Assembly (NCBI RefSeq): GCF_023699475.1
Contig: NZ_JALXFV010000007.1
Location: 201,487 to 265,486 of the forward strand
Direction of reading: 5' to 3'
DNA length: 64,000 nucleotides
From: Halomarina rubra
GTDB taxonomy: Archaea > Halobacteriota > Halobacteria > Halobacteriales > Haloarculaceae
Shown here one piece after another: positions 16,867 through 25,543 of this stretch (within the stretch, counting starts at the first letter, position 1; the number at the start of each line of letters is the position of its first letter). The position numbers and the translations under genes are program-made. The notes beneath the pieces were generated by a model, which was not told where the DNA came from, made no database searches, and saw only the letters and a list, made by a program, of their open reading frames with translations.

Positions 16867-17358
16867 TCATAATGCAAAGTCCTCAAGCGCCACGTTCTCC
16901 TGATTACTAAATCTAGCAGCCATAGAAACGCTGGGAATCATAGTGGCGATTGCCCTGAACTCCGATTCAGGTCCAAGCCATCGCTCATCAACAACGCCCG
17001 CTGGAGCCGATTCAATTTTGGTACTTGATGTACCACGGAAGACGATGTCACCGATGTCTGTCTTTAATTCAAAAGATTGCTTGTGCCCCTGGTCTGGGCG
17101 CGTATTCCCTCCATCAATGAAAGTGATGTGATCATCGCTATTTCCCAGAGGGGCGCGTTGGACCAACAGACCGTCGCCGTTCGGCCAAATAACATATTTG
17201 TCAATATCACCGTCAATTTCGTAGAGAACGCCCCAAACATGATATTTTAGGTTTAGTTCAATTTCGTCTTCGGAGAATTCTGCGTCGAAAGAAATCTTCG
17301 CGAATAAATCCACATTGTCGTCGTATACTTGGAGTTTTACTTTACTGATTTCTACCAT
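16867..17358 (-). CDS. Hypothetical protein in low-GC context
   Basis: The 163-residue frame starts at MVEISKVKLQVYDD and ends LEDFAL. It alternates hydrophobic and polar residues, suggesting a beta-sandwich, with no membrane segments. The DNA is clearly richer in A/T and in Asn/Lys/Ile codons than all flanking genes, which points to recent acquisition. It is bounded by repeat copies E and F. I do not recognise a family. An upstream Met 16 codons earlier is possible but lies in AT-rich promoter-like DNA. Confidence 0.6.
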   Translation of the reverse strand: MVEISKVKLQVYDDNVDLFAKISFDAEFSEDEIELNLKYHVWGVLYEIDGDIDKYVIWPNGDGLLVQRAPLGNSDDHITFIDGGNTRPDQGHKQSFELKTDIGDIVFRGTSSTKIESAPAGVVDERWLGPESEFRAIATMIPSVSMAARFSNQENVALEDFAL

Positions 17359-17504
17359 GAACTCTCCACTGCTAGGATGCATTATAAATGTAACATAAAT
17401 AATCAATTCTTATTGTCACGATTCGAATTGTAATCTACAGGATGCACTCTCTGTATGCAGCAGACCGGTGGACGATATGTTCTTATCCTAATAGGATTCG
17501 CCCC

Positions 17505-17609
17505 GTTAGACTCGCGGCACGTGTCTATCAGCTGAGTCACCGTGACTCACCGTGAAACGAACCCGCTCGTCGATTGCCGGGATTGGTAGACAGAGAGCGT
17601 GGGCATGTT
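17505..17609 (+). repeat. Dispersed repeat, copy F (full length)
   Basis: The 105 bp copy has left end GTTAGACTCGCGGCAC-GTGTCTATCAG and right end TTGCCGGGATTGGTAGAC-AGAGAGCGTGGGCATGTT. The centre holds an extra perfect palindrome, GAGTCAC-C-GTGACTC (17533-17547). The 17359-17686 interval contains this copy and no gene that I can see. Confidence 0.85.
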
Positions 17610-17686
17610 GTGTGAAGTCAGCGCCAGCGACCTAGAACTGACGTCGTAGTCCTCCGCCTCAAACCTCTGTGAAGCCGGAATGACCC

Positions 17687-18118
17687 TCACCGCAGCTCGA
17701 AGATATGGACCGGCCAGTCCGTCTCGTAGTCGAGTGCGACTTCTCGCTCAGCGGCCGTCGGCTCGCGCACCGTGAGTTCGACCGAATCACCGATGGCGAC
17801 GTCGGCGTAGTCGGCGGCCACGCGGCCAAGGAGGCGACCACCGTCTGTGAGTTCTACGACGGCGACCGTATAGGGCGCGTCTGCCGCGAACGCAGGGGGC
17901 GGCGTGTGAACCTCCGTGTACGAGAAGACCCGGCCTTCGCGCGACTGCGGTTCGACGTCGACGGCGCGACTCCCGCAAGCGTAGCAGGCCGGCCGCGGCG
18001 GCAACAGAACCTGTTCACAGTCCGCACAGACCCCGCCCAGAAGGTCGCCGTCAGCGAGGGCGTCGAAGAAGCCCGGAAGTGTCCGCGAGTCGGTTGCATC
18101 GAGGTTACCGGCAGTCAT
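17687..18118 (-). CDS. Zn-ribbon/OB-fold protein (DUF35 family), thiolase partner
   Basis: The 143-residue protein has an N-terminal helix, a rubredoxin-like zinc ribbon (CADC and CYACG) and a C-terminal OB fold with VFSYTEVHTPP and LLGRVA. This is the standard DUF35 layout. In archaea DUF35 proteins bridge thiolase and HMG-CoA synthase and channel acyl-CoA. The start overlaps the stop of the thiolase gene by 4 bp, so the two are translated together. No HMG-CoA synthase gene is adjacent, so another acyl-CoA role is possible. Confidence 0.85.
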   Translation of the reverse strand: MTAGNLDATDSRTLPGFFDALADGDLLGGVCADCEQVLLPPRPACYACGSRAVDVEPQSREGRVFSYTEVHTPPPAFAADAPYTVAVVELTDGGRLLGRVAADYADVAIGDSVELTVREPTAAEREVALDYETDWPVHIFELR

Positions 18119-19284
18119 GGTGCCTCCGCCGTTGTGAGCACGTGGCCGACGGTGACGGCATCTGCGACACCTCCTTCGTTGAGCAACAAGGCCGTCTCAG
18201 CTCCCTCGACCGCGCGGTCGCCTGCGCCCCCCGTGAGCTGTTCGTAGGCTTCGAGCGCCTGCAAGAGCCCGGTCGCACCGATGGGGTGGCCACGGGCCTT
18301 CAGTCCGCCGCTCGGACTCAGTTGCACGTCCGTCCAGCCGTCAGCCCGCTCTGCCGGCGCCTGGTAGCTTTGATAGCCCGTTCCTGCGGGGGCGAAGCCG
18401 GCGGCCTCCGCGAGTAGCGCCTCGCAGACAGTGAAGGCGTCGTGGACCTCTGCGATATCGACGGCCGCAGCGTCGATTCCTGCTTCCTCGTAGGCTGTCT
18501 CTGCGGCGATGCGAGCGCCCGCGATATCGGTCATGTCACGCTCGGCGACCGCGATGTTATTCGCGGAGGCCCCGGTCCCCGCAATGCGAACCTGCGGGCA
18601 GTCGAGGTCGGCCGCCAACTCGGCGGTCGTCACAAGAACGACCGCGGCGCCGTCCCCGACCGGCGCACAGTCATAGAGCTTCAGGGGTGGGGCGATGGGG
18701 GCAGATTCCAGGACCGTTGCCACGTCGATCTCCTTCGGAAACTGCGCCCGAGGGTTGCGAGCGGCGTTGGCGTGGTTCTTCACTGCGATCTCGGCAAGGT
18801 CGCGTTCCGTGGCGTCTGTTTCGTGGAGATAGCGCTTTGCGAGTAATGCGTACTGGCTGGGCGCGGTAATCCCGGAGCGCTGCTCGAGGGCTCGGTCGAA
18901 CGCCGCCGACAGCGCGTCTGTCGCACCGCTGGTTCCTGCGGACGTCATCTTCTCTACACCGCACGCGAGCACGGCCTCGTGCTCTCCGTTGCGGACGTCC
19001 TTGACCGCGTGGCGTAACGCAAGCGCGCCCGCAGCGGCACACCCTTCGACTCGCTCGGCAGGGACATGACGGAGGCCGGCCCACTCGGCCAACAGCGTCC
19101 CGTACATGATCTGGTGTTCGTAGCTCTCAGACTGATTGCCGACGTACATTGCCTCAACGAGCTCGGCAGGGTCGGGGAGTCCGTCGAACGCCTCCGCGAG
19201 GGCGACCGAGAACAGGTCGCGGCCCGGAAGGTCCGTCCGGCCGAGCGACGAGGCACCGACCGACGCGATGACTGGCTCTGGCAT
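18115..19284 (-). CDS. Thiolase family protein (acetyl-CoA acyltransferase / SCP-x like)
   Basis: The 389-residue protein has the thiolase nucleophile Cys82 in VEGCAAAG, the EVHDAF motif and the C-terminal GHPIGATG. The C-terminal second Cys motif of classical thiolases (CxG) is replaced by LNEGG, which is usual in the archaeal and SCP-x subgroup that works with DUF35. It catalyses formation or cleavage of beta-ketoacyl-CoA. It forms a two-gene unit with the DUF35 gene. Confidence 0.9.
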   Translation of the reverse strand: MPEPVIASVGASSLGRTDLPGRDLFSVALAEAFDGLPDPAELVEAMYVGNQSESYEHQIMYGTLLAEWAGLRHVPAERVEGCAAAGALALRHAVKDVRNGEHEAVLACGVEKMTSAGTSGATDALSAAFDRALEQRSGITAPSQYALLAKRYLHETDATERDLAEIAVKNHANAARNPRAQFPKEIDVATVLESAPIAPPLKLYDCAPVGDGAAVVLVTTAELAADLDCPQVRIAGTGASANNIAVAERDMTDIAGARIAAETAYEEAGIDAAAVDIAEVHDAFTVCEALLAEAAGFAPAGTGYQSYQAPAERADGWTDVQLSPSGGLKARGHPIGATGLLQALEAYEQLTGGAGDRAVEGAETALLLNEGGVADAVTVGHVLTTAEAP

Positions 19285-19329
19285 GTGTATCTATCTGGTC
19301 ACAATGAGCCTAGTTAGCTATTCGCATTG

Positions 19330-20262
19330 TCAGGCTGGTGAATCTAGAGCTGTTTCGAGTGGGGGGACGACCTGTTTCTTGCGAGAAAGTACTCCTGGTA
19401 GTGTAGCCGTCCGTTCGTGTATTTCGATGTCGAAGGCGGTGGAGAGACCCCTGGTTTGGTCACCTGCGACGAGAAGCTCCGACTGTTCTTCTAGAAGGTC
19501 CGTGATGAGTACGAGAAGCAGGTCGTACGTTCGTTCCACAACGAGTTCGTCCATTGCTTCGAGAACGGCGTCTCGCCGGTCGAGTGCGACTGCTGGCTCG
19601 ACAGTTTCGACTTGCCCGATTCCCACGTGATGTGTGCCTATCTCGTACTCTTTGAAGTCACCAAGGACGAGTTCGCGAGGCGCTTTCTCCCCGAGTTTGC
19701 TCTTTTGCTGGAGAAGTCGTTTTCCGTATGCTTCGTAATCGACATCGGCGACACTCGCCAGCCGTTTGGCCACCGCCCTGTCTGTGTCGGTTGTCGTCGG
19801 AGAGCGAAGCACGACGGTATCACTCAGTAGGCCGCTGAGGAGGAGACCTGCAGTGTCTTCCGAGAGTGGCTCATCAGCGTCGTCGAACAGTTCGGTGAGA
19901 ATCGTTGCCGTCGACCCCACAGGCTCGTTGCGAAACCTGATCGGATTGCTCGTCATGACGTCTCCGATTCGGTGATGGTCGATTATCTCGGCGATTTCAG
20001 CGTTCCGGGCACCCTCTACTGTCTGACTGTACTCGTTGTGGTCGACGAGAATCAACCGTTCGCCAGAGGCGTCGGTGAGCAGAGTGGGCGAGTCACAGTC
20101 CCACTGGTCGAGTACAAACTGCGTCTCGGGGTTGAGTTCACCCGCTCGGGCAGGGACGACTCGTTCGCCTTGGGCCTGTTTCAGGCGGGCATACGCAAGT
20201 GCCGAGCAAATCGTATCTGTGTCGGGTTGTTGATGCCCGATAACATACGTTGGCTGTGACAT
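19330..20262 (-). CDS. ppaC: Manganese-dependent inorganic pyrophosphatase (DHH family)
   Basis: The 310-residue protein is full length for class II pyrophosphatase. It has GHQQPDTDT at residues 9-17, DHNE at 74-77 and DHHR at 95-98, all metal ligands. The C-terminal DHHA2-like region ends with SRKKQVVPPLE, the substrate-binding Arg/Lys motif. It hydrolyses PPi to phosphate in the cytosol. The ATG at 20262 gives the canonical N-terminus; the upstream extension is not family-like. The class is common in haloarchaea. Confidence 0.92.
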   Translation of the reverse strand: MSQPTYVIGHQQPDTDTICSALAYARLKQAQGERVVPARAGELNPETQFVLDQWDCDSPTLLTDASGERLILVDHNEYSQTVEGARNAEIAEIIDHHRIGDVMTSNPIRFRNEPVGSTATILTELFDDADEPLSEDTAGLLLSGLLSDTVVLRSPTTTDTDRAVAKRLASVADVDYEAYGKRLLQQKSKLGEKAPRELVLGDFKEYEIGTHHVGIGQVETVEPAVALDRRDAVLEAMDELVVERTYDLLLVLITDLLEEQSELLVAGDQTRGLSTAFDIEIHERTATLPGVLSRKKQVVPPLETALDSPA

Positions 20263-20533
20263 CGTTACCAGCCGGTATGAGGAGAACTGGTATCCGCCTA
20301 TTGGTTGCCCCCTCAGCCCGATAAATACGAATGAACAGCCCACAGAGATTCGACGTGGAGATCCACGACCTCAACTAAGATGAATATCTTGTTCAGAGTC
20401 GCATATTCACTGTCGCCGTTGGCAACACGACTTCCGAACTCTGTGACCCCATTTGAGGAGACGTACGCCTCAGCAATGTAAGAGGCTAGTCGGTAACAGC
20501 ACCCCGATTCTCAGAAGTGAAGAATCAGTCTCT

Positions 20534-20542
20534 ATTTATATA
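20534..20542 (+). promoter_or_regulatory. TATA box upstream of doxX
   Basis: ATTTATATA stands out in the 318 bp intergenic region, about 40 bp before the ATG at 20581. It is the only strong AT-rich box there. The rest of 20263-20580 shows no gene. Confidence 0.55.
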
Positions 20543-20580
20543 CTCTCGCCAGTCGTGTGTTTAGCCGTAGGGTGAACAAA

Positions 20581-21141
20581 ATGACTCAAACTCCTTCGGC
20601 TCCCAACACGTTCGAAAGCCGCCTGGGTGGCATCACTGTCACCGGTCGCGCGCACAGCCTCAGCGCATGGTTCGTCCTCGCGCTTCGACTCACCATCGGG
20701 TTCGCGTTCCTGTACTCGGGGGTCGATAAGATTCTCAACGGCTTTGCCGCTGGTGGATACTTGAACAACGTCGCAGCGACCAACGGGAACCCACTGGCAG
20801 AGATGTTCGCCTGGATGGGCTCGACGCCGTGGTTCGTCGAATTCGTGAACGTCGCTGTCCCGTTCGGTGAAGTCGCGATTGGACTAGGCATCATGGTCGG
20901 TCTCCTGACCCGCCTGGCGGCATTCTTCGGTGCCGGCATGATGCTGTTGTTCTACTTCGGGAACTGGGATATGGCCCACGGGTTCATCAACAGCGACTTC
21001 ATGTACATGCTGGTGTTCCTCGCTGTGGCCGCCTTCGGTGCGGGCCGTATCCTCGGTTTAGACGCCGTTGTCGAACAGTACGAAGTCGGCGGTCAGCCGC
21101 TCATCGAGAAGTACCCCGCACTCAGCTATCTCTTCGGCTGA
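20581..21141 (+). CDS. DoxX family membrane protein
   Basis: The 186-residue protein has four predicted membrane segments. Family markers include RLTIGFAFLYSGVDKI near the first segment and PFGEVAIGLGIMVGLLTRLAAF in the middle. DoxX was first described as a subunit of thiosulfate:quinone oxidoreductase in Acidianus, but most members have no proven role. The ATG at 20581 follows the TATA box with a short leader. No DoxA partner is adjacent. Confidence 0.88.
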   Translation: MTQTPSAPNTFESRLGGITVTGRAHSLSAWFVLALRLTIGFAFLYSGVDKILNGFAAGGYLNNVAATNGNPLAEMFAWMGSTPWFVEFVNVAVPFGEVAIGLGIMVGLLTRLAAFFGAGMMLLFYFGNWDMAHGFINSDFMYMLVFLAVAAFGAGRILGLDAVVEQYEVGGQPLIEKYPALSYLFG

Positions 21142-21313
21142 GTACCAGATTTGTTCTGGACACGACCGCATCCTCTCTTTCATCATCTCGACTTCGAGCG
21201 AGACCATCCCCCACGTCGTTAGCGACCCATGACTAACGTCAGGGGCTTTCGTCCTGAATATGTATGAGTCGAAGCCCTTACGCTAATATAGTATCCATGA
21301 AAATCCCTCTATC

Positions 21314-21688
21314 ATGGCGAACGCGTGGCCTCAAATGGACACGCCGGCCCTCCAGAGTGTGCTTGACGCACTCGACGACCCAGTGTGCCGGGAACTCATC
21401 AAGCACCTCGAAGGGACAGCGACCGTAAGCGAACTCTCGGAAGCCGCCAACGTACCGCTCTCGACGACATACCGAAAACTCGACCGGCTCGAGGAGGCGT
21501 CGCTGTTGAAGACCGAGACAGAGATCCGCCGCGATGGCCATCACACGACGCTCTATCACGTGGACTTCGAACGAGTCGTCGTCGCCCTTGACGAAGACCG
21601 AGAGTTCGAGGTGGCCGTCGAGCGCCCGCCAAAGGGTGCTGAAGAGCGCCTTGCGGCACTCTGGTCGGAGGTTCGAAAGGAAACATGA
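21314..21688 (+). CDS. Winged-helix transcriptional regulator
   Basis: The 124-residue protein has a wHTH core: DPVCRELIKHL, VSELSEAANVPLSTTYRKLD and a wing around TEIRRDGHHTTLYHV. The ArsR-like layout is typical of small haloarchaeal repressors. Its stop overlaps the start of the DUF7521 gene by 4 bp. This pair recurs in haloarchaeal genomes, as far as I recall, often near copper proteins such as the multicopper oxidase that follows. Confidence 0.85.
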   Translation: MANAWPQMDTPALQSVLDALDDPVCRELIKHLEGTATVSELSEAANVPLSTTYRKLDRLEEASLLKTETEIRRDGHHTTLYHVDFERVVVALDEDREFEVAVERPPKGAEERLAALWSEVRKET

Positions 21689-21960
21689 CACACGTTACCA
21701 CGATACTCGTCGCACTGAAGACGATTACCTTGGCCCTCGGTGGCCTCATCACATTCTTCGCCTATCGGGCCTACCAACGGACGGCTGCACAAGCGCTTGG
21801 CGCACTCGCGCTTGGATTCGCCTTTATCACCCTCGGTGCACTGTTAGCCGGTGCCGCTCATCAGGCGTTCAACATGGATACCGACGTGGTCCTCGTGATT
21901 GAGAGCACACTCACGGCCGCAGGGTTCGGTATCATCGTTTACTCGTTATACGCTGAGTAG
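21685..21960 (+). CDS. DUF7521-like small membrane protein
   Basis: The 91-residue protein has three hydrophobic helices and little else. The segments VALKTITLALGGLITFFAYR and GALALGFAFITLGALLAGA fit the haloarchaeal DUF7521 family that is usually paired with a wHTH gene. It could be a membrane partner that controls or is controlled by the regulator. No biochemical function is known to me. Confidence 0.7.
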   Translation: MTHVTTILVALKTITLALGGLITFFAYRAYQRTAAQALGALALGFAFITLGALLAGAAHQAFNMDTDVVLVIESTLTAAGFGIIVYSLYAE

Positions 21961-22187
21961 TGTTGCCTGCTGGGTATCGACCCCTTCGGACAAAGTGAAA
22001 TCCCGGATTGAGGCCATATCGTCGATGCCACTCTGGCCGTTCGAACAGCAACGAGTGCACCGGGGGATTTGAGGACAGAACTGTACCAGAGACGGTACCC
22101 AGTACGGGCACGGACCTCGCGTTGTGCCGATTCTAAGGTGGTGAGAATCAGTTTCTCCCGTTATATCGAATAGCCGCAAAGTTCAGA

Positions 22188-23339
22188 ATGTACATGACGA
22201 ACTCGATTGGCGCCCCAGGAACCGGAATCTCTCGTCGACAGTTCCTCGCAGCGACCGGCAGTGCTGGCCTCTTTGCGACCGCTGGTTGCACGACGCTCTC
22301 CGAACCATCGGCGAACGTCGTTGATGTCGGTGGGCCAACCGGGATGCAGTCCGACCTCCCGTGGACCGGGCGACCCGAAGTCGTCAATCTCGATGCCCGT
22401 GGACACAAAGTCACCATTAAGTCCGTGATGGCGCGTCACTCCATCCACCCCGGTGAGACGATGGGTGGGCCGATTAACCTGCCCGTCGTTTGGGCGTTTC
22501 AGGCCGATGACGGTACGCCGAGTGTGCCCGGCCCCATCCTCCGGTGTACAGAGGGTGCAGAGCTGAAGATCACCCTCGACAACACAGAGATGCAGGTCCC
22601 TCACACGCTGCACTTCCACGGCGTCCGCAAGACGTGGGAGAACGATGGCGTCCCGACGACGACGGGCATCACGGTCATGCCCGGCGAGAAACACACCTAC
22701 ACCATCCCAGCGAACGTCGCTGGAACCCACCTGTATCACTGCCACTACCAGACGCCGATGCACATGGACATGGGGATGTACGGCATTCTCCGCGTCAACC
22801 CCGAGGGCTACGAGGAGGCCGACAAGGAGTACTTCATGACTGCAAAGGAGTGGGACACCCGCCTCTCGCGCCAGCACGGTGGTGAGAACGTCAGCTACGA
22901 TCTCACCAACCGCCGTGGTGATGCATTCACGCTCAATGGGAAGTCCGCGCCTGCGACGCTCCACCCCGAGACCGGCTCACCCATCATCGTTGAGTCGGGA
23001 GACACCGTCCGCATTCACTGGGTCAATGCCGGGTTCATGAGCCACCCATTGCACGTCCACAATCACCGCTTCCGCGTCGTCGAGAAAGACGGGAGCCCGA
23101 TGCCCGAGGCGCTCCAGTTCGAACAGGACGTCTTGAACATCGCGCCCGCCGAGCGCTACACCGTCGAGTTCGAGGCCGACGCTGACCCCGGAATCTACCT
23201 CATGCACTGCCACAAAGTCGACCACGTCCGCAACGGGTCGTCGTACCCTGGTGGGATGCTCAACGCCGTCGTCTACACGGGGGCGATGGACACCGACATC
23301 TTCCGGTCGCTGATGGACTACGCGGGGTACGAGGCCTGA
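22188..23339 (+). CDS. Two-domain multicopper oxidase, Tat-exported
   Basis: The 383-residue protein has a twin-arginine signal (SRRQFLAATG) with lipobox ATAGC. Copper motifs are HFHGVRKT and LYHCHYQTPMHMDMGM in domain 1, HPLHVHNHRF and LMHCHKVDH in domain 2. The two HCH motifs plus His pairs fit a two-domain laccase-like oxidase that assembles a trinuclear copper site between subunits. Likely substrates are Cu(I), phenols or similar reductants outside the cell. The halocyanin gene follows 3 bp downstream and may accept or supply electrons. Confidence 0.85.
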   Translation: MYMTNSIGAPGTGISRRQFLAATGSAGLFATAGCTTLSEPSANVVDVGGPTGMQSDLPWTGRPEVVNLDARGHKVTIKSVMARHSIHPGETMGGPINLPVVWAFQADDGTPSVPGPILRCTEGAELKITLDNTEMQVPHTLHFHGVRKTWENDGVPTTTGITVMPGEKHTYTIPANVAGTHLYHCHYQTPMHMDMGMYGILRVNPEGYEEADKEYFMTAKEWDTRLSRQHGGENVSYDLTNRRGDAFTLNGKSAPATLHPETGSPIIVESGDTVRIHWVNAGFMSHPLHVHNHRFRVVEKDGSPMPEALQFEQDVLNIAPAERYTVEFEADADPGIYLMHCHKVDHVRNGSSYPGGMLNAVVYTGAMDTDIFRSLMDYAGYEA

Positions 23340-23342
23340 GCG

Positions 23343-24323
23343 ATGACCGATTGTACCAGCACTCGGCGGCAGTTCCTCGCGACAACGGCCGGTATCGCTG
23401 TTGGGGTTAGCGTCGTCGCCAGACCAACTGCTGCCCAATCGAATCGCGTCGACCTCTCGAAATGGTTCGGGAACACTGACGGTGTGTCCGAGGTGGTCGA
23501 CAAGCGAGGCGAGTCACGAGTCGAAATCGCCGTCGGTGGATCCGGCAACGGTGGCGCATTTTCCTTCACGCCTCCTGCCGTCCGTGTCGATACCGGCACT
23601 ACTGTCGTCTGGAAGTGGACCGGCAACGGCGGCACCCACAACGTCGTGGCAAAAGACGGCTCGTTCGAATCCGAGTATCACGACACGGCAGGAACGACGT
23701 TCGAGTATACGCCCGATTCTGCTGGCGTGACTCGGTATTCCTGTGCACCACACGAAGCGATGGGTATGAAGGGCGCACTCGTCGTCGGTGATATCGCCGT
23801 TTCACTGGGAGCGGTCGTGGAGGCGACACCTGGCTCGCGACCCGAAGAGACCTTCAACGGCTGGTTAGACGAGACAGATAACTACGACCGTATCGTCGAC
23901 GCGCGCGGGAAAGAGCAAGTGACCATCGAAGTCGGTGCCCAGGGCAACGGTGGGCAGTTTGCGTTTGAACCGGCAGCGGTCCGCGTGGACCCCGGTACCA
24001 CAGTCGTCTGGGAGTGGGTCGGCGACAAGCGCTACGACGTCGTTGACACTGACCTTGAGTTCCACAGTGAGACCGTCGCTGGCGTCGGCAACCGGTTTGG
24101 CGTTGAGTTCGACGGGCAGGGCTGGAGCTCCTACGAGTGTTCAGAACACGGCCATCTCGGGATGCGCGGCACCGTCGTGGTCGGAGACGGCCCAGACACT
24201 GTCATTTCAGAGACGGGGCTGGCCGTTGGCGGTGGCTTGGTGTCACTCCTGTTCGCCCCGATGATCTATGCACTAGGCCTCCACGTCCGGGACACTACCC
24301 AATCCAATATCGGCCCGGAGTGA
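23343..24323 (+). CDS. Halocyanin-like protein with two cupredoxin domains
   Basis: The 326-residue protein has a Tat signal (STRRQFLATT) and two halocyanin domains, each about 110 residues. Domain 1 keeps GGTHNVV and YSCAPHEAMGM, the His-Cys-His-Met set for type 1 copper. Domain 2 keeps YECSEHGHLGM but reads KRYDVV where the first His is expected, so its copper site may be incomplete. A C-terminal hydrophobic helix and basic tail anchor it to the membrane. It is a blue-copper electron carrier, probably for the neighbouring multicopper oxidase. Confidence 0.88.
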   Translation: MTDCTSTRRQFLATTAGIAVGVSVVARPTAAQSNRVDLSKWFGNTDGVSEVVDKRGESRVEIAVGGSGNGGAFSFTPPAVRVDTGTTVVWKWTGNGGTHNVVAKDGSFESEYHDTAGTTFEYTPDSAGVTRYSCAPHEAMGMKGALVVGDIAVSLGAVVEATPGSRPEETFNGWLDETDNYDRIVDARGKEQVTIEVGAQGNGGQFAFEPAAVRVDPGTTVVWEWVGDKRYDVVDTDLEFHSETVAGVGNRFGVEFDGQGWSSYECSEHGHLGMRGTVVVGDGPDTVISETGLAVGGGLVSLLFAPMIYALGLHVRDTTQSNIGPE

Positions 24324-24436
24324 TCGTCGCTGGCATCGCACACCGTGGCGTCAAGAAAGATTACCCCCTCCACGCCCAGAAGGACGTGGAATCCGGCCAT
24401 CGGATTCGGGCGGTCGTCCTCGAGGGGCAGTCGGTC

Positions 24437-24548
24437 TTAGGAGTAGCTGCTAATCTCTTCTGGTTTCGACACCGCACCGTCCCCACGGCCGATACAGCCT
24501 TCCGATAACGGTCGTCCCGAGCGCGACAAGGAGGGCACGGCGCGTCAT
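24437..24548 (-). pseudogene. Remnant of a lipoprotein gene 5' end
   Basis: On the - strand from 24548 the sequence MTRRALLVALGTTVIG starts like a lipoprotein signal. A one- or two-base shift then gives GCIGRGDGAVSKPEEIS, which would complete a lipobox and mature start, before a stop at 24437. The rest of the gene is gone. The 24324-24808 interval otherwise holds repeat copy G only. Confidence 0.3.
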
Positions 24549-24592
24549 ATCACACATCAGTCAACGCGTGGTAAATGCCTTCTGCGGAGAAT

Positions 24593-24697
24593 GATACACT
24601 CGCGGTACGTGTCTAACAGCTGAGTCACGTCGGTCGGTGGTGAAACGAAATCGACTATTGCTTTCCGGTATTGGTAGACAGAGAGTGTGGGTCTATC
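24593..24697 (+). repeat. Dispersed repeat, copy G (full length)
   Basis: The 105 bp copy has left end GATACACTCGCGGTAC-GTGTCTAACAG and right end TTTCCGGTATTGGTAGAC-AGAGAGTGTGGGTCTATC. It shares GTGAAACGAAA in the middle with copy F. It is the last copy in this window and lies at the point where gene decay begins. AT-rich DNA follows. Confidence 0.85.
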
Positions 24698-24808
24698 GCT
24701 ATAACGCAAATTGTCTAAAATTTATCAAAATAATCGTACTGAATATATTCTCTATATTCAGTAGGTGGGTGAGCGAGATGTGTCTCTCCAGACATACGGA
24801 CTGCGGTG

Positions 24809-25450
24809 CTACTCGTCGTCCATCTTTGTGCGCCTAGTAGATGATTTACTCGTCGCTCTCAAAGAGGTGCTCATCGCGTGCTCGTCCTTAACATCTCGTC
24901 GTCCTATTTCGCCGGCCAGCGGCATCAAGAGTCCCAACATCACTACTGCACCGACGACCAACATAACGAGGACATCCGGGTCGGCAAAGTTCTGAGCGGC
25001 CACGACGAGTGCGGCTGCGACGTTTCGCTGTCCGGCACCCAACGCCGAGACGACACGAGTCTCTCGCTTCGGGCCACCCAATACGTACCCAAATCCAGCT
25101 ACGAGAATGACGAACGATACCAGTGCGAGGATGGCCCCGGTCCCGATGACACCGACGATGTTCTCTAAGTTGAGTACCACCACGAGCACCAACAGGAGTA
25201 TCAACCCGGTGTTCGACGCCTGGTTCAGCGTCAGTCTGAGGGCGTTTGAGACGGCCGAATACCGAATCGATACGAGAAGCCCGATGGTCAACGGGATGAG
25301 CATCGTCACGACGAGCGACCTAGCGATCGCGAGCGGGTCGACCGCGACCCCCGGCAACACGAGCGGAAGCACCAGCGGAACGTAGACCACCGTCGTCACC
25401 ATCAGCAGTACCATCAGCCCGCTGCCCTGTTCTATCTCCAGAATTGAAAT
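24809..25450 (-). pseudogene. 5'-truncated bile acid:sodium symporter (BASS) family transporter
   Basis: The frame encodes the C-terminal half of a BASS-like transporter, about five membrane helices. Markers are VPLVLPLVLPGV, SNTGLILLLVL and ALGAGQRNVAAALVVAAQNF, the last being the conserved crossover motif region. Just upstream of the first usable codons an in-frame TAG occurs at 25451-25453, and no N-terminal half exists. A full protein is about 300 residues, so this is a fragment and probably non-functional. It stands downstream of the frameshifted regulator and is in the same orientation. Confidence 0.75.
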
Positions 25451-25543
25451 CTACCCTGAAAAACAGAAGTGTCCTCAAGGCCGTTTGCAGTAGCCACTTA
25501 CCCAACTTCGAAGCGGTTAGCGTAAGAGTTTAGCAACGAGCCA

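Noticed and set aside
8823..24697. CRISPR array made of the repeats
   Set aside because: Copies are 0.6 to 7 kb apart with genes between them, and there are no short regular spacers or cas genes.
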